A DNA stretch of 64,000 bases from positions 2,423,132-2,487,131 of the forward strand of contig NOKP01000002.1 of NCBI GenBank assembly GCA_002682825.1, in the 5' to 3' direction. The position numbers and the translations under genes are program-made. Numbering within the stretch: position 1 is the first letter of the stretch; each line of letters starts with the position of its first letter. Shown here in pieces: positions 32,716-44,526 of this stretch. The notes under the pieces are model-generated. The model saw nothing but the letters and a program-made list of their open reading frames with translations. It had not been told where the DNA came from and did no database searches. This DNA is from Neonectria sp. B-13 (taxonomy: Eukaryota > Ascomycota > Sordariomycetes > Hypocreales > Nectriaceae).

Positions 32716-35529
32716 AGGTAGGTAAGGTAACCTTTACGACGAAGAGAGAGCAAAAAACCCTGGCAGAAGAGAGAGACAGGGCTCCCAGGCTCCAGGGCTC
32801 AGAGCTCACCTTCCCGTCCTTGGCGACACACATGCCTTACTAGTCTGCCTCTACGGCAGGTACCTCGAAGTTGGGTTTAGGCTGGTTGGTTGGCGCGTGG
32901 TGGAAGGCTCTGGCTTGCTCTCAGTTCCATTGGTACTGGTCGCCCGGGCGCGTGGGTGGGTGCCCGGCAGGCAACGTTCAACGCCGCCGCGCTTGCTCCC
33001 TATACCCCGGAGCCCGGGTATGAAGTGGGCATGGACATGATGGCTGGCGAGCGTGCCAGTGAGCGACTTGCAGCAGGGCTGAGGCATGGGAAGAGATGGG
33101 ATGGAACCCATTAAGCCAGGCTAGTGGCGAGCACGATGCTTGGTAGGGGCATTGAGTTAGACCTGATCTATCCTACGTATTCGTAGTAATCAACCCCTTC
33201 CCGTTTAGACAACATTATTCTCATTGTATTCTGAGGTGCGTAGTAGAGAGATCCTCCAGTTGAGGTCTCTAATGCCCCCGTCAAGCAAGCGATCCCAAAC
33301 CTCTACGAAGTACTAGTATGTAGGGAGCCGACAGGGCGTACCAACTACCAGGCAGCCCGGATACTTCAATGCAGGTTGAGGAGCTTGGTTACAACGCTCC
33401 TTGATTGAACACTAGTACCAGCCTACGGGACGCCGTCCGTCCCGCCGCCGGCCTCCCATTGTTTGGAATCTTGGGTTACGGATACAGGTGAATGGTGAAT
33501 CGGTGGTAGCTACTGAACCGTCTGGAGCCTCCTCCTTGCAGATGGGTGATACAGCCTGGGAAACTAATGTACGATGCCGCAAGATCTGGTCCCAGGGCAA
33601 GGGAGGTAAGCCAACTCAAGGTAGGTATTACTGCATGGCTGGTCCCTCGCCCCGTGTCCCTTGTCCAGTCCCTCCGTACCTCCGTGCCTCGATGCCTCGA
33701 CCAGCCCCGTCCCGTTCGAGGGTTCTCGACTCGGAGGCACGCGACATGCAGCACAACATGCAGCATCGGCTCCCATCTCTCGGGGCAGCCGCTTCCCTGC
33801 AGGCAGTTCAGGGCGTCCGTGATACAGGGAGATGGGCCCGGACCATCTTTGGCTGACGCTGGTGGCGAAAAGCTACGAGTCGTCCCAGGGCCTAAGAACC
33901 CACCCTGACAAGAAAATACAGAGCCCTCATCCCGGACGGTCATCTTGGGCGGGTCTGGCGCCGGCTGAAGCTCTCGTGTCCGGAGGTGAAGCACCGTTCC
34001 GTGACCGCTCCGGGAGAAGACCGAAACCAAGTCGCCGTGATTGAGTGTCGCTATCGATCCTTTTTTTGGCCCTGTTCGGCCCGGGTCTAAGCCTGATGTG
34101 ACGATGCGTGCGTGGCCTCAATCTTGGTCCGTCCCAGCAAATACGTTAAGACCCAACCCAGACTGAAGCTCGTTCGCGTTGCGAAAACCCTCCCGCGGAC
34201 ACTGACACCGCTGCGTATAGCGCCCGGCTCTGGCTGGCTCGGGCTGGCTGGCGTGGTTGGTTTTCCCGACTGGGCGTCACCCTAGCGTCCCCCAAGCGCT
34301 GTGGGTTGTGGGCCGTTTCCCCGCTGGGCGGCTGTCACTGCTAGGTGCTGAGTAGCCTGGCGTTTGCTTAGGCTTTGGCCAGCCGAGCTGCGCAGTTGGC
34401 GGGAAATTGTCACGATGATGCGACGTGGAGAAATAGGCAATACAACACTGGCAGAGAGTGAAGAGGGGGGACTAAGATTCTAATATCTCCGGTTAGGCTA
34501 TTCGTGGCGTCTTTTGGCTATCAAACCGCTTCATAGCCCACGACTAGGTAGTAGGTCTGTCTATACGAAGTAGGTAGGTACGATGGGTTCAAGTGTAGGA
34601 TGTACGCAGTACTTGCCATTTGTTCGTTAGTAGGTGCCTGAGGCTGTCTGTGCCCTTCTCCTGAATCACCTGTTGCCTCATACGAATACTTCGTACTCTG
34701 CGGAACAGATACTTGCTACCTCACCAGCTCCCTACGCCGCGCACATGGTCACCCGCGCAGGTCTCAGAACTCGACCATTGGTGCCCGGAACTCTGCATTT
34801 CCAGAAGGGGCAACTGTAGTCCCAGGGAGCAGCCCTGCCGAACGGTGGAGGGCAGCTTAGCGCCGCAACGCCGCAACGCTGCAGCGCCTTCTGCTACGGA
34901 TACAACCTCCAAGGACCTGAGTGCTGTTAGACGGAACAGCCATTCTCCAATGCCATCGTCTCCGCCAGATCGAGTCACAGAAGGGAGCCAAGGGAGGACG
35001 GGCCAGATCGCATGGCTGATGCGACAGTGCCATCCCGGAACGAGACCTCAACACATGGGGTCCAAGAATTCACCAGCTCGCCCCTCACATCATCGCATCG
35101 ACATGGTCCAAGACCCCTCTCAGCAACCGCCCACCTGGCGGCCGGGATATGTGCCATCAGACTACCCAATGCTACCGTGTGCTAGGGAGGGGTCCTCAAC
35201 TCGCCTCTTACTATGTAGTTGTCTGGCCTGGTTCTCTGGGCGCCTTGGACGTCATCACCGATCCCCTGCATGCATTTCCATATCCCGGCACAGCCTGTTC
35301 CATGTCAACCGCCCCAGCCTTACCCTTTACCCATGTCCTTGTCGGCAACGCAAATGACGATACATCTTGAAGGCCGAGGGCGCCTTCACCCTCCGCCCAA
35401 AAAGCACACCTCATCCCTTTCTGCAGCCCTGCTGGAGTCGCAAAATTCTCCGTGCCCTTCAATCCGGGGATGCCCTGTCTCTTTGCCCAAAGGAGCGCCG
35501 ACATTCCAATCCCGGCCCAGCTGCTGTAC

Positions 35530-35573
35530 CGTTGTCGTTGTCGTTGCCGTTGCCGCTGCCGCTGCCGCTGCGC
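35530..35573. repeat. (CGTTGC/CGCTGC)n microsatellite
   Basis: Hexamer and trimer-like array drifting from GTTGTC through GTTGCC to GCTGCC. Intergenic. Confidence 0.75.
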
Positions 35574-38500
35574 TTCAAGTTCTCTGTTGCAGCACCCTGT
35601 TTTCTCGGCGGCCGCTTATCTATTCCCCACCGAGCCAAGCGCCGCCAGCCTTGCAAGTCCAAGGGCGATGAAACGGCCACTTGTACATCGTCGACACGCG
35701 CGATGAGTCCGGCCCAGCCCACTCTGCGACCCTTGCCCCCCGTTAATGATCGTCGTTCGGGGGCGGTGGCATGCCGTCTCCCTTCCGCAATCTCAATGGC
35801 TCGGCGCCGACTCCGGTGTCTGAGGTTCCGAGCCTTGGTGTGTCTGGCATCTGATCTCCCGGCAAATGCTAATCTAGCATATCCGAGAGATGGGGCGTCG
35901 TTGTAATGGGTGTTTTCTCTTTCACCGCTTAGTTTTCCGGTCTTCTGTCTCGCCGGGACTTGGTAGCGTCCTCGGTCAGCAATGATCGAATCCACATCGT
36001 CACAATGATGAACCAGACAAGTGCCAGCTACCGGACATTACTCTCCAGGACTGTGTCCATCGATACCTACGGGCTAGGCGCGACCGTTGGCTAGCCTAGG
36101 CTCTAACCCGATGGCTAAATCTTCCGACCCGGTGCGCGGTTCACCAACTGCCCCATGCTTCAACTCCTCGGTGCACCAGAACCTTGGGAAGCTTATTGAC
36201 GAAAGGGGGGTCCTGTGCCATTTCCCGCCCCGCCATGACCGCCTGCTTTCTAGATGACGGGGAGAACCGCTCAAATGAGCGGAAAGACAATGGATGATTG
36301 CCACCCTACAGATATCTAGGTTGCTAGACCAGACACATGGGGGATCATGGGGAGGCCATCACACCATGCCATCGACGGTGCCCCGTCGGTCAAAATACTC
36401 CCTCACACGCTTCTGCTCCTGGACGCGGCTGTGGAATCGGCTAACACAGCTGGTTTGTCTCCAGTGCCGTATCTCGCTGTCCCTTACTGGTTGTCTTGTC
36501 AAGCCTCCGAGTACGACTGGGATACATTGTCGCGCAGCATACATGCACAACAAAAATAACAGAGCCATCACACCACGCAGGATGAGACATATAATGCAAA
36601 GAAGGGCTGGAGCGCCGTTCTCGCCAGGCCTAGACGGACGATCTGGCGTGATTCATCAACATACAAACGCCTGTCCATCCGTGATGAGTCGCATCCAGAC
36701 CGTTCTCCTCCTCCATCCCACCCCCACGCTTCCTCTAGGATCAATGGGTCTACCTAATTACCGATAGGTACCACGGTGTTTGGAAGGCCGCTGCAGGCTG
36801 GTAACCCGACTTCTGCGACGTTCCTTGCTCATCTCATCTAGCAGTCAGGTCCATGTATGCTCCGACTCCCGGGGGGGCTGAACCTCGAGATCTGGGCACA
36901 TCAGTGATCACCGGGCTCTTCGGCTGGCATCTCGAATTCGATGATATGGTCCGAGCCAGCACGCGCACACGCACACGCACCCCCTGGTGACAAGCCACCC
37001 TTCTTGGTCCGGGTCTGAGCTTCTACGAATACTGACGGACAGGTCTGGATGCGCCTCGACGCCGTTTCTTGCTTCTTTAGTTCCATGGCTCCAATGGACC
37101 ACCAAAGGCCTTTGGCTCAGAGCCGTTGAACCAAGGCAGCCGCAGCACGCCACAGCACTGCACGTAGATCAAGCCCTCGAACCCCCTCCCGCCTGTCGTC
37201 AACCTTCTTCACCTGAGACACACACACACTCAGCACCGGAAATGAAGTCACGGCTATGAGGAAGACACGCGCTCCAGTCTTCGCCTTCTCTCCCTGCACT
37301 TCCAGTGTTTCCACTATGCCATCACTGCTGCCACCACCACCCCGAGCGATCCCTGCCCTTGCCCCGGTTTTGGCGTGTGTAATGTCAGCCAACTTTAATT
37401 AGCCCACATCCCCATCGTGGCACATGCGCCGTGGCGTTGGCCAAATTGGCTTAGTGTCCATCGTTGCTTGGGGTTGCTGGAAGCCAGTGTAGATTGAGTC
37501 AGGTATCTCGTCTGGTTGACAAGACTGACCACGCAGGGCGAGGTTGAATTGGCACGTTTCAGATTCACTACGTAGATCCTTGGACTAGAGGATCCTTACA
37601 TGATACGACAGCAGATTCGCATCCAATTGGCTGCTCCTCAACTCTTCATCGCCCTAGTCTATTGGGATTATCGAGGGGTCTAACACCTATCTCACCTAGC
37701 AGACGAGGTACGGCTACTCTACTACATAATATAACGATGAGGACGCTACGAGGAAGGTTGAATTGAAAGTCACGCCCCTCTCGACAGACTCTTGCGGGCT
37801 GAGCCTTGTTTACGGCCGAGGTGGCAAGCGGCTCGGCTCCAGTCAAACGGTTCAGGGTGGATATCAGCACCAACGCCCTGTTGGCTAGTGTGGTGGCTGA
37901 CAAGTTTTCTGCGCGGTACAGACTACACCGTCGACCCTTTTACGGCGTAATCGGGGCAAGGAACGAACCCCGGATCGGTCCAAGACTGGCTCAGGAAGCC
38001 TCGAAAGTATTTTCTTTACAAACGAGATGGACTGCACCCTCCGGTGCCGTGAGCTAGCAGGGCTGGCTAGCGAATGATGCCGTCGAAAGGGTCTGAGACA
38101 ATGTAACATGCCCGACTGCCGGATGACAGAGTCAAAGCTCCAGAGTGGTTTCATAATTCGCATGTTGTTGGATACACAAGCGGATGTGGCGCCGAGTCTG
38201 AGACATGTCGAGCGATGATTTTGGCACCCGAAAGAGCCTGACGTAGGCCCGGGGACGCGGTTTCCAAAGTGAAAGGGATGGAAGATGCTTTGCAGGCGCT
38301 CACAGACTCAGTACAAGTGGTGAAGGTCGATCAGCAAGGATAACGACTAAAAGCTAACTCGCCCTGCGGGAAAACAACCCACGAGGCTCAGCTCGATGAC
38401 ATGAGAGGATGTTGAGAGGAGCGAACTATGGACGTATCAAAGACGAACTCCAAACTTTTGGTTTCGATTGGCACAGCTTGCTCTTGTCTACCCGGCTGAT

Positions 38501-39662
38501 GTACAACCTACCTACGCATCAAAAGGGGCGCCTGATGCGAAATGCACGATCAGTAGTTACACAACAGCTCGAGGTATCGGGGGCACCGCTGCCATCGGTA
38601 ACCAGCCAGGCCTATGTGCGAATCGGGTGACCTCATCTACTTTGGGGAGGCGATGGGTGGGTAAGTGCGCGCTGGCTCCCACAATGTTAAAACCTTACAG
38701 CGGAGTACTACCACGAACTCTGGGCAGAGTGCAGACACTGCAGAAGATAGACATTGCATCGGGCGTGAGCATGGGTATGAGCATCAGCCTGAGCACGGGC
38801 ATGGACACGAACGGCGAGGCTTCGCCTCGCCGGCAACGACGAACATAGGATTCACGGCTGGGGTCCTCGAAGCTTCTGAGAAGAACAAGACGCCATGATG
38901 CCGCAGCCTCCACCCATTCATTTCGGGTCCGAGGCCTCCTGGCTCTCACGGACCAGGTCTTTGACTTTGACGTTGGTCTAACGGCCAACAGCTTACGAAG
39001 ATAGCTAGCTACAACAAGGGTCCTCCGTATACGAGGAAGCGGGCGAGGTGCGGGTCTTCCTCGGAAATCTCAATGATGAGCATCTAACACTGCCTTACCT
39101 AAGGTAGGTAGGTACTCCGTGCCTACTATGAATGTCGATGCAGCAACAACATCGCAATCTTGCTAGTTGCCACTGGCGGAGACCCGATGATGAATTACTC
39201 CGCCGGTGCGCTCGAGTTCCAACAAACCCCGTGTCAAAAGCTTGCCTTAGCGACGCCAATGACACCCGATGATCGACGCTGCCAACAGCGGGTTTGCAAC
39301 TAGCTAGTTCAGTAGTCCCTTCGTCGGAAGAAAGGGAGGATGAAGCGAAGGCCAACTACGGATCAGCCCAACCGAGCCAGCGAACAACATCCTAATCCCT
39401 ACGCCTCAGACACCACGACTCCCGACCGCTCCTTTCGTTATCATCAACCGCCGACGATTGTCTCTTCCAGCCTCTCGCATCACGACGATGGCCCGTCGAT
39501 CGCCTCCCCTGGACGGCATTTTCCGTGCCCTTGGTCGCTAGCCCCAAAAGCTGCCACCCGCCGGGATATTTGGCACCAAGCTAGGGCGTCATCCCTTACT
39601 TGCAGACAGCCGGCGCCGCCACCAAATGGCTTGGACACTACTACGGTTTTGGTAGGCAGAGG

Positions 39663-39680
39663 ACGAAGTACAACTTCGTA
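39663..39680. repeat. Inverted repeat ACGAAGT / ACTTCGT
   Basis: Seven-base arms separated by ACA. A spaced version of the palindrome at 32051. Confidence 0.7.
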
Positions 39681-42600
39681 CACCGCAAGCCAACGCCCCC
39701 ATGAGTTCATGATCACAGTCCCTTCCGGGCTGGCTCTGTGCAGTACTGCAATCTGTGCAGCAATATACATGGCTTCAAGGTTGATGTCAGTTCCATTACC
39801 ACCATCGCACAGACACATCATGGAGCAGCCGTAATGTTAGCACCCCCGACTTCACACCCTCAGCGAGGGATATACAGGGTTGCTCCTTGTTCCCCAAGCG
39901 CCTTCTGGGACAGCCATGGACGCGACACACGGACACATGGCACATGGCAGTGGACCCTCGCCTGTCTCTCCACATGCAGCCTGACATCGTCGTTAACGGG
40001 CCCCCAATTACCAACCATGCCATTCAGAACACCCGTTACAGAAGAGTCCTTTTCACCTGCCCCAGGCTTCCTTGTTGGGTTGGTCGCAGCTTGTCAACCC
40101 CCCAACCCGCCTCGCCGTCAGAGGCCGATGACTGTGGGCAAGGATCTCGACAGCCCTCGCAGAAACGCGAGCGAGATGAGGAACTCAGTTGCGGCGTGGG
40201 AAGCAATTTGGACGCAAAGGACAGACCGTCATTCGTTTTGCCTACATCTATGATCGCCATACTATTCCCGATGGCGATGAAAGACGCTGTGACCATCGTA
40301 CGAGAGTTGGGGCTAGGCTGTGTCTTGGTCGAGGCCCTTCATTTTCAATCTCTCTGTGTAAAACAGACCAAAACGTGCATCCCTCGCGGGCGTTTGGGAT
40401 AGCCGTCCAGGCAAGTACCGAATCCAGCAGAAGGGAACGGTGAGGGCAAGGCAGAACAGCATGGATGAGCCAGTGCTCGATCACACCTCTAGATTCGACA
40501 TAAGCACGACCTGTTTGGAGACGAGCGGGTCTTTGTCTGATTTGGAATTTGACCTTTTGGGCAGAGCCAAGCACACATTCGACGTTGATTCCCTGCAAGC
40601 CAGGAGTACCCCTTCGATGACACTTGCTCGAGTCTCAATGTCACTTCACCTCTTCACCTCATTAAACCTAAACCGACTGCTGCCCTGAGGAACTCGAAAT
40701 CGCAAAAACCATGCTAAATTAGCAAATGCCACGAACATGAGCTGAAAAGGCGGCTGGGCGACTATGACGCTGTGCATCGTCACGCCCCCGCCGGTGAGCA
40801 TCGGACCGGTTTCCCCGTCTCAGTATTGATTGTCGTGAGCAACTCCAGGACAACTACTCTCGGCCCGCGCTGCAGCCTTGGCCGTGACGGCTGAGGCCGT
40901 TGAGCGGTTGTGCGGTTCCGATACGGGAACAAGGGAAGCACTCGCACTATTGGCAAAGGACATAATAGTAGGTAAATTTCCGTGACATGGGGACCCTTGG
41001 ACCACATGATATGATATGACGATGCTTCGAATCGCTTCGGTGATGGGCTTTTGGGGATTCAAGGTCTTGTCTTGCCATAGACAAGGTTCCACATCTGCAA
41101 GCGCAGTCCCCATCCAGCCAAACGTCACCTCGCACCGGGATTGACTCTGTCACCCAACCAAACCGGGTCCGCCGATGCAGCTATTCCCACTACTGTGCCG
41201 GTAGCTTGGCATTAACTCAAACGGCGGAGGGCAAAGGTCGGATGAAATCTCCCAGCACAGAACAAGGCCGTGTCCCAAAATATGTCCCGTCCCCTGCGCC
41301 TGCGAGTGTCCGTCGACAGGGGCAGGGCCCCCAACCGTCGTTAACTTGAAGCGCAGCTCGCTGCCGGCATCACTGGAGAAGGTTCATCTCTCCTTGATTC
41401 GGTAGTGTGTCCCTGTCACAGACCTCAATGCGATCCTTCTTCCTGCACGCGATCACACCCAACTCCGCCTCAGGGAGTCCCTGCGGATCCAACCTCACGC
41501 CCCTCCATTCCCGTCCACCACAGTCCACAGTGACCACCACACCAAGCGTTCAGCCCCTTGTCGGCTCGCTAACTGGCCAGACGGAGATTTTTTTCCCGTC
41601 CTGCCCTGGAGGATGATCGCTCTCATTTCGTTGAAAAGGTCTCGATTATTCTCCGGCAGGGGATAAACCTTTCGATGCTACCACGAATCTATCAGAAGTG
41701 GTCTGGCTTGCGACTCTGCTGGCAAGGAGCAGTGACTTTCACCATGGCAGATTTCCTCCCTTGGCTCAGACACACAAGTACGTACCGACGTACCATGTAC
41801 CGCTCTAATGCGGTGACGCATGGCCAACAACGGCAGATGAAGCACCCGAGACATGTGCTACGCAGGGCATCTAGACGACGATCAAAGGCCCGGAGTTTTG
41901 GGACGCGCCTGTGTGCTTGCAGATGGATCATGGAACCGGCCACCAGCGTCAGCCGTCTCCTGCATGCTCCTTGGCCCCGTACGAAGTAGTCAGTCTTGTC
42001 ATCCCTAGCGCCGTCTTCCGTCATGGTCGATGAAGGGCCAGCAACCAGAGACAGACTTGTGACAGATGAGACGAACAGGCTATTGAAGGGCGGGTTATAG
42101 GGCTAGGACCGATCGCCATGCCTACAGGGTGCGGTATAAGAAACTAGCTGATTCATGCTATAGGGCAGGCAAGGTCCGAGTCACGGGTTCCAAGTAGGTC
42201 TCGTCCCGCCTCCCTGCACAAAGCCACGAACCTGCAATGTCCCATCAGGGAAGTCCTGGGGGCTCTGGTGAAGCAGGCTGTGAAGCCGCTTACGAACCGC
42301 GCTTGGCTTCGGCGACGATAACGAGGGCAAAACACACGAGAAAGCAGCTTGTTAGAGCCGGCTTTTTAGCTCCATATGGAATAAGCTCCCATGATCAAGC
42401 TTACTTATGGGTTGGGCTACCTTCAACAGATCATACATAGGCACTGTAGTCGTTCTAGTGTGATGAGAAGCATACTGGCTCTCATTCCTACTACGTACGG
42501 ATTGTTCATGTCTCTGTTTCATAGTGGTTGGGTGACACTGAGTCGCGAGAGTTACTTTTGGCTTGCCATGAGTCGTGAATGTTTGAGCGTCTCACCCCTG

Positions 42601-42915
42601 AGATTGACCAACAAATGTGAAGACTCTTACATAGGACAGATCTAATGTCTTGTTTGATGAGCCCGGAGACACTCTACTAGTCCTGAGACGCATTCCAGCC
42701 ATTCCCAACCGCATTGATTGTCTCAAACCTGAACGCAAAGTCTCACTCAGCCTCACCCTACTTGCAACGAAGCCTACCCTACACCACCACACCGCCGCCT
42801 AGTCGCGCCCCCCAAGCCGTGAGATATCTATCCCCATCGTGGAAATGCAGTCGATATCACGCCTGCATTAGCCGCCCAGCGACCAACCAGGCTTACTGGA
42901 GCCCACAACGCTCGG

Positions 42916-42941
42916 AAAAGAAAAGAAAAGAAAAGAAAAAA
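42916..42941. repeat. (AAAAG)n microsatellite
   Basis: Four to five copies of AAAAG ending in a short A run. Confidence 0.85.
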
Positions 42942-44526
42942 GCAAATTTCCCCTTCGTCCCCTGGTCTGGGGTGTCGTTTATCAACGCTAGCCTTCGAAC
43001 TTGACTCTCTCAGAACCAGCGTCGTGCTTTGCGCTGAGACATCCGCCTCGCTGTCTCTGGACGGCCGACAAGGACGGCAAGGTTAGCCCCCTTCCCTTCC
43101 ACAATAAGACGCGAGCTGGCCGTGTTTGCAAATCATCGTCGGCGTAGTACCGAGCAGCGGTACAAGCTTGATATGGTGGAGCAAATGCCGAGCTAGCTAG
43201 TCAAGACCTCTCTCTCCTGGAGCAACATGACAGACAGGTGGGAGGGGGAAAAAAGCAAAACGTCAATTTTTGGATTCCATCTTTCCGCTCCACCGTTGTC
43301 TCAGCCCGTGGGAAGGCTTTTGTTGAAGGACCAAAGACAGACTATCGATCCGCCGATCCGGGCCGGCGCAGCGCGGGTTGACTGGATGGGCCCAATGGCC
43401 ACGATGTGATTTGTCTTCAGCGCCGATCTGGACTGAGGCCGTTGAAAGCTAGACGACGACGGAGCTGTGAGAATCACAGCATGTTGATCGGTAGGGAGTC
43501 AGGGTGGCGAGCGTGGCTAAAGACCCAAGAGCACCCGCCTGAGCTTGACTAACATGTCGAGACCTTGCTCGATTTGGCGTAGACTGCAAAAGGGGCTCTG
43601 CTGGTATTCTTGATCTCAGCCGCATGTGATAGGGACTTTCGTATATCGGCCATGCTACTAAGTGCAAGACTCCTGAAGATACGGATACGTGTACTCGATA
43701 TATTCGCTGCACTTATGCTAAGTATTAGATCGGGCATCACGTATGCGATCGCCCTGGACTCGAGGCGAAGCCATCACCACGCAAAGTACACAAAAACGCC
43801 CAAAGATCCTCGAGTCCCTCTGCATCAAACCCAAACACCTGCCCTCGCTAATCCGTGCCGTGATCCTGCTACCCGCGAGCCGAGTCTCTGGTGCCTCGCA
43901 TGGTTGTCCCTGTGTGCAAGAGGCACTCGCACTACACGCGTTCCCCGACGCGACTCACCCAACGCATGTGCAACGAGGTTTCCTCGCCGGCTCTCACACA
44001 GAGACAAGACACATCCCATTCGTTCTCCTCCACTGTCGAACTGAGACAGCTGGGTGCGACACGAGGCCTCCCTGCTCGCTTGCTGTCACCTTGCCGTGCA
44101 AAACTCGCAGTTACCGCGCAGGAGATAGACGAGTCGGTGCTTTCGTCGATGAAGATTTCACCGGGAACGCCACGCCTGCTGTCTCGATGCTGCAGGTCGT
44201 AAAATAAAATAGAAACGAGGGTGTTGTGTGCGTGAGGCGTCCTTGGCACTGAGGGAAGGACAACGTGGGATTACGGAAAGCCCCTGCAGGACGGGAAGCC
44301 GCATCTCCGGCTAGATGCATCGCAAAACGGGCTGAATTAGGCCATGCTGGACGTCGTTGCCATCTTCCCCGGAACGGGGGTTCGTTGCGTTGTCGCCACG
44401 AGACGTTTCAACGCTGCGGAACAGGTTCGTCGCATCCACGAGACATCGAAACATTGCCGCTGGAACATGGGCAAGACGACGCCGGGCAAGGCCGCGGTGC
44501 AGGATAAGGACAGACCGCAGGCTCTA

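Larger units (their letters stand above)
31801..44526. other. Gene-poor region, about 12.7 kb
   Basis: No stretch here could be assigned to a protein family, tRNA, 5S rRNA or transposon. Frames up to 214 residues occur (for example 34713-35357 plus, 33476-34030 minus, 35459-35995 minus), but they overlap each other, are Pro/Ser/Arg-rich and lack conserved-looking blocks, as expected by chance in DNA of this base composition. The region contains microsatellites and six copies of the word TACGAAGTA, one inside an 18-bp palindrome. The last few hundred bases should include the LON2 3' UTR. Non-coding transcripts cannot be excluded. Confidence 0.55.

Noticed and set aside
33476..35995. Several 120-214-residue frames in the gene-poor region
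   Set aside because: Mutually overlapping on both strands, rich in Pro/Ser/Arg/Cys, no family resemblance; expected by chance in DNA of this composition.
37955..38000. GGGGTTCGTTCC on the minus strand resembling a tRNA B box
   Set aside because: Does not match GGTTCRANNCC and no cloverleaf or A box could be seen upstream.
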